Below, piece by piece: positions 13,294-16,302 of a stretch of DNA of 16,302 nt. Under the pieces are notes generated by a model. That model saw nothing but the letters and a program-made list of their open reading frames with translations. It did no database searches and was not told where the DNA came from. This stretch comes from JBAYJY01 sp041664945 (GTDB lineage Bacteria > UBP15 > UBA6099). A program made the position numbers and the translations under genes. The stretch lies in contig JBAYJY010000098.1 in the NCBI GenBank assembly GCA_041664945.1, positions 1 through 16,302 of the forward strand, in the 5' to 3' direction. Position 1 is the stretch's first letter. Each line of letters starts with the position of its first letter.

Positions 13294-13628
13294 TGTTCCC
13301 TCCATTTATTTGCCTTGACACGCGGTTACACGCCATTAAAGGCGCTTTCGCGCGCTGTGGCGGTAATTATAAAAAGAGCCTGTGACAAATTTATAAGAAA
13401 TTTCTTTTCATATATTGAACGGGGAAACAAGCGTGAAAGGATCAGCCGAGCTCCAAAAACAGTGAGTCGTAATTGAATGTCGTGCTTAAAACAAGCCTGA
13501 AGTTGTAATATTAGGAAGCTTACGATGATCCCAAGCATGCCTAATGAATTTTGACTAAAATTCCAAAAATACATATCGACGGTTTTGAATCGCCAAAAGC
13601 GATACGTAAAAGAAACGTTTTGTCGCTT

Positions 13629-13649
13629 GTTTGTTGTTAAACAGCAAAC
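13629..13649. promoter_or_regulatory. Operator-like palindrome upstream of the surface-protein promoter
   Basis: GTTTGTTGTT-A-AACAGCAAAC: 10-bp arms, one mismatch, 1-nt centre. Such a tight dyad suits a homodimeric regulator, not an RNA hairpin. It ends 16 bp before the -35 box. Confidence 0.4.
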
Positions 13650-13665
13650 TAATCAAGAAATATTA

Positions 13666-13695
13666 TTGACTGGTTGTTGCAGCGCATGATATTGT
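13666..13695 (+). promoter_or_regulatory. Sigma70-like promoter of the cysteine-rich surface protein
   Basis: TTGACT (13666-13671), 18-bp spacer, TATTGT (13690-13695). Expected start near 13702, leaving a leader of about 105 nt before the ATG at 13808. Confidence 0.5.
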
Positions 13696-13807
13696 TAGTT
13701 TGAATTTAGCATTTCTGAGCAAAATGAATAGAGACTTGCTACGTAGGTTGCGGCCGAAATTATTTACTATTCTTTTTGCGTTGAAAAATTAGTATACGGA
13801 GCTATCC

Positions 13808-16302
13808 ATGAGGAATAATAGCGGTAGTGTCATGCGAAAGCTATTTCCGGCGTTATTGCTGTTGATCGCGGCCGGGTTATTTTTATTCGGAGGCATGCTG
13901 TTCGCAGCGCACATTCCAACGGTGGAGATAACGTCGCCGGGCGCGGGGGAGGATGTTTCCGGAACTATTCCCGTTGTGGCGAATTATTCAATTGACAACG
14001 GAAATATTCATTCTCTTACGTTGTTCGCCGCCGGGAATGAAGTCTTGAATGTCGACGTACATCGCAGAGAAGGCGTTTATACTTTCAATTTAAATACTGC
14101 AAATTATCCGGACGGTTCGCTGGAGATCAAGGTAAGGGCGTGTTCGGCGGACGAGAATAGCGGGCATTGTTCGACTGACACCGTGAATGTTGTTTTGGAC
14201 AACAACGAAGGGCCCGAAGCTCCGTGGATCGAGATCATGTCGCCGGAGTCCGGCGAAACGGTGTCGGGCAGCGTGATTGTGTCCGCGAGTTTCGAGTTTC
14301 TTTATAACTATACCCGGAATGTTTATCTGTATGCGAACGGCGTAGAGGCTGGGCGCGTAAGCGTCAGCGTGAAAAAGGGCTCGGTGACATATTCATTGGA
14401 TACAACCAGATATCCGGATGGGCCTCTGGCGCTGATGGTGAGTGAGTGTCCGCCTTCGGGAGGCAGCGAGTGGTGTCGGCGGGATACTGTGAATATCACG
14501 GTTGACAATGTGGAAGAGGACACGGAAGCGCCGGAGATCGCGATAACCGATCCGGCGGCGAATGAGTTGATCGGAGTGAAGCCGGTTTTGGTTGCGGCTG
14601 AGCTAACGGACAATGTCGCTGTGAACCCGTCGACGGTTGTGGTAAAGCTGGACGGGACTGCTGTTACGGCGCAGTGTACGGTGACGGCTGTCTCCGTGAA
14701 TTGTACTTTGAACCCGGCGGAAGGCACGCATGCGTTGACGGTTGAAGGGAGGGATATAAATAATAATTCTGCTATACAGAAGAGCGTTAATTTCACTGTC
14801 GATACGGTTGCGCCGAATGTCACGGTGATTTCGCACACGAACGGGCAGACGGTGAACACGGCGGCGATCAATCTCGCAGGAACGGCGGGCGACGCGACGA
14901 GCGGCGTGGCGTCGGTTGAGGTTAACGGTACGGCTGCGACGCTTAACGGCGGGAACTGGACGCTGAATAATTTTGCGCTTGAAGAGGGCGCGAATGTGAT
15001 TGCGGTTGTAGCGGAGGATCGCGCGGAACATGCGAAGACAGTCGTTTTGAGCGTGACTTATGTTCGGATAATTTGCCGCGCGGACGCGGACTGCGGAGAC
15101 AGCGATGCGTTGACGATTGACAAGTGCATTAATCCCGGAACCGGCGCGTCGCGATGCGAGAACACGCAGATCGCATGCAACACGAACGCCGATTGCGCCG
15201 GCGACGCAAGGTTCTGTGTCGAAGGCGGGACGGCGGCGGCGGTGTGCGCCGAATGCCGGAACAACGGCGATTGCAATGATAGCAACGCGCATACCGAGGA
15301 TGTCTGCGTTAACGGCGGAACCGCGGCGTCAGCTTGTGCGAATAACGCGATTGAATGTCTGAACGATGCCGAATGCAACGACAATAACAGGTTGACGCTC
15401 GACAAGTGCAATAACGCCGGAGCGGCGCAGGCGTTCTGTTCAAACGATCCGCTTATATGCGCGACCGACACTGACTGCAACGACGGCGAAGCGCTTACGC
15501 TTGATAAATGCAATCACCCCGGAACCGCACAGTCATCATGCGCGCACGTTTCAATAGAATGCAATAACAACAATGACTGCAATGACGATAACTCCCGGAC
15601 GCAAGACGCTTGCTCGAATGGCGGAACCGTAGCGTCAGTCTGCGCACACAGTCCGATCACGTGCTTGAGCGATAATGATTGCAGCGACGACAACGCTCTT
15701 ACGCTCGATAAATGCAAGAATGCGGGAACAATACAGTCAACTTGCGCGAACACTGGAATTGAATGCAATGTGAATGCCGATTGCGCGGATAACGAAGCAT
15801 TAACGCTTGACACATGCGCCAACGGAGGAACGGCGACTGCGGCATGCAACCACGCGGCGATAGCCTGCAACACAAACTCTGACTGCGACGACGATAACGC
15901 CAGGACGCAAGACGCTTGTTCGAACGGAGGAACAGTAGCGTCAGCCTGCGCGCACAATCCGATAGCGTGTTTGAATGACGCCGACTGCGGCGACGGCAAT
16001 GAGTTGACGATAGACAGTTGCGCCAATCCGGGAACGGTTCAATCGGCGTGTGTGGGCATTGAAATTGAATGCAACACGAGCGCGGACTGTGACGACCACA
16101 ACGCGAGAACGCTCGACACATGTACGAACGGCGGGACGGCGTCGGCATCATGCGCGCACAATGATATTGCATGCCTAAACGACGCGGATTGTAACGATCA
16201 GAACAACAGGACGCTCGATAAATGCAACAGCGCCGGCACGGCTCAGGCTTTCTGTGCGAACGACCCGCTTGCATGCAATGCCGATGAAGATTGCGGTGAC
16301 GA
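13808..16302 (+). CDS. Secreted or surface protein: signal peptide, Ig-like domains, cysteine-rich repeats (3' end outside window)
   Basis: 831 codons are open to the window edge. Start supported by GGAG 6 nt before the ATG. Residues 1-34 form a signal peptide: basic MRNNSGSVMRK, a hydrophobic core LFPALLLLIAAGLFLFGGML, probable cleavage after FAA. Then come about four Ig-like beta-sandwich units of 85-105 residues, each opening with a proline-led strand (PTVEITSPGAGEDV, PWIEIMSPESGETV, PEIAITDPAANELI, PNVTVISHTNGQTV). From residue 421 a 34-residue unit with four cysteines repeats at least 12 times. The cysteines imply disulfides and hence an extracytoplasmic site; dense Asp/Asn between them suggests metal (calcium) binding, which is inference. 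Likely an adhesin or cell-surface stalk. The large GC-rich frame and separate promoter suggest a host gene beside the mobile element. The exact family is not recognised. Confidence 0.85.
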   Translation, partial: MRNNSGSVMRKLFPALLLLIAAGLFLFGGMLFAAHIPTVEITSPGAGEDVSGTIPVVANYSIDNGNIHSLTLFAAGNEVLNVDVHRREGVYTFNLNTANYPDGSLEIKVRACSADENSGHCSTDTVNVVLDNNEGPEAPWIEIMSPESGETVSGSVIVSASFEFLYNYTRNVYLYANGVEAGRVSVSVKKGSVTYSLDTTRYPDGPLALMVSECPPSGGSEWCRRDTVNITVDNVEEDTEAPEIAITDPAANELIGVKPVLVAAELTDNVAVNPSTVVVKLDGTAVTAQCTVTAVSVNCTLNPAEGTHALTVEGRDINNNSAIQKSVNFTVDTVAPNVTVISHTNGQTVNTAAINLAGTAGDATSGVASVEVNGTAATLNGGNWTLNNFALEEGANVIAVVAEDRAEHAKTVVLSVTYVRIICRADADCGDSDALTIDKCINPGTGASRCENTQIACNTNADCAGDARFCVEGGTAAAVCAECRNNGDCNDSNAHTEDVCVNGGTAASACANNAIECLNDAECNDNNRLTLDKCNNAGAAQAFCSNDPLICATDTDCNDGEALTLDKCNHPGTAQSSCAHVSIECNNNNDCNDDNSRTQDACSNGGTVASVCAHSPITCLSDNDCSDDNALTLDKCKNAGTIQSTCANTGIECNVNADCADNEALTLDTCANGGTATAACNHAAIACNTNSDCDDDNARTQDACSNGGTVASACAHNPIACLNDADCGDGNELTIDSCANPGTVQSACVGIEIECNTSADCDDHNARTLDTCTNGGTASASCAHNDIACLNDADCNDQNNRTLDKCNSAGTAQAFCANDPLACNADEDCGD
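15068..16302 (+). repeat. Tandem 102-bp coding repeat (34 residues, four cysteines), 12 units plus a partial
   Basis: Unit pattern I-x-C-x5-C-x10-C-x9-C-x4, typified by IACLNDADCNDQNNRTLDKC then an NxGT..S.C segment. Unit 2 (from 15170) is shortened, with 6 instead of 10 residues between its second and third cysteines. Units diverge, but those near 15597 and 15901 (phrase acgcaagacgcttg) are nearly identical 304-306 bp apart. So three-unit blocks have been duplicated more recently than single units. Confidence 0.85.

Larger units (their letters stand above)
13294..13807. other. AT-rich intergenic region, possible element/chromosome boundary
   Basis: About 500 bp between divergent genes (portal leftward, surface protein rightward). 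It holds a TATAAT on the minus strand at 13366-13371, a possible -10 box for the portal gene but without a good -35. It also holds the operator-like palindrome and promoter of the surface-protein gene. No ORF here looks real and no tRNA is present. Confidence 0.4.

Noticed and set aside
13294..13807. tRNA-gene attachment site at the element border
   Set aside because: No cloverleaf or T-arm sequence could be found in the region.
14323..16274. Long minus-strand ORFs opposite the surface-protein gene
   Set aside because: They are shadows of the GC-rich repeat codons; the plus frame has a promoter, ribosome-binding site, signal peptide and conserved cysteines.
15068..16302. CRISPR array or non-coding tandem repeat
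   Set aside because: The period is 102 bp, divergence follows codon positions, and one open frame with conserved cysteines crosses the whole region.
1..16302. Archaeal origin of the window
   Set aside because: The cysteine-rich protein type also occurs in DPANN archaea, but GGAGG sites, -35/-10 promoters and a SpoVG homologue argue for bacteria; no TATA/BRE signal at -26 precedes the ATPase start.

Overview
The window looks like a decaying, phage-derived integrated element in a bacterial chromosome, next to one host surface-protein gene. The case for bacteria rests on strong GGAGG ribosome-binding sites at precise spacing, sigma70-like -35/-10 pairs at two promoters, and a SpoVG-family gene. 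The lineage cannot be named. The cysteine-rich repeat protein at the right edge is of a kind often met in poorly characterised lineages (candidate phyla, DPANN archaea, Myxococcota-like bacteria). No tRNA, rRNA or CRISPR array was seen.

Left block (1-5840, all minus strand; transcription runs towards position 1). In transcription order: small, possibly coupled ORFs, a SpoVG-family protein, a family B DNA polymerase, a 633-residue protein of unknown function, a 65-residue protein with a TTG start, and a serine recombinase cut by the window edge. The polymerase reading frame carries one in-frame TGA and one single-base frameshift. Its polymerase motifs are intact but its proofreading motifs are lost. 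Downstream of the thumb it continues into a segment resembling the start of an archaeo-eukaryotic-type primase, itself broken by another single-base shift. After that shift the frame runs without a stop into the 633-residue gene, so the ancestor may have been one giant replication polyprotein.

Middle block (5840-8200). About 2.3 kb with no convincing intact long gene. It holds broken coding-like stretches, four same-oriented copies of a TATAAGTAGGGGG-like motif, a nested palindrome with an AT-only core flanked by GAGGTTCCC repeats (origin-like), several operator-like palindromes, and a 34-bp lox-like inverted-arm site.

Right block (8200-13300). A plus-strand AAA/DUF4143 ATPase has a promoter so close to its ATG that the mRNA should be leaderless. 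It converges on a minus-strand integration operon: an 87-residue protein, a protein with only a SAM-like core-binding domain, and a tyrosine integrase broken by two single-base shifts that still keeps every catalytic residue. A plus-strand 142-residue orphan and a lone portal protein, with no terminase or capsid gene beside it, complete the block.

Right edge (13300-16302). An AT-rich 500-bp intergenic region has a sigma70-like promoter and an operator-like palindrome. It drives a secreted protein with a signal peptide, about four Ig-like domains and at least 12 four-cysteine repeats of 34 residues, running off the window.

Taken together, replication (polymerase, primase-like segment, putative origin), site-specific recombination (serine and tyrosine recombinases, lox-like site) and one structural gene point to a provirus or integrative element in decay. 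The frame breaks are single-base events with catalytic residues kept, so assembly indels must be excluded before calling these genes dead.
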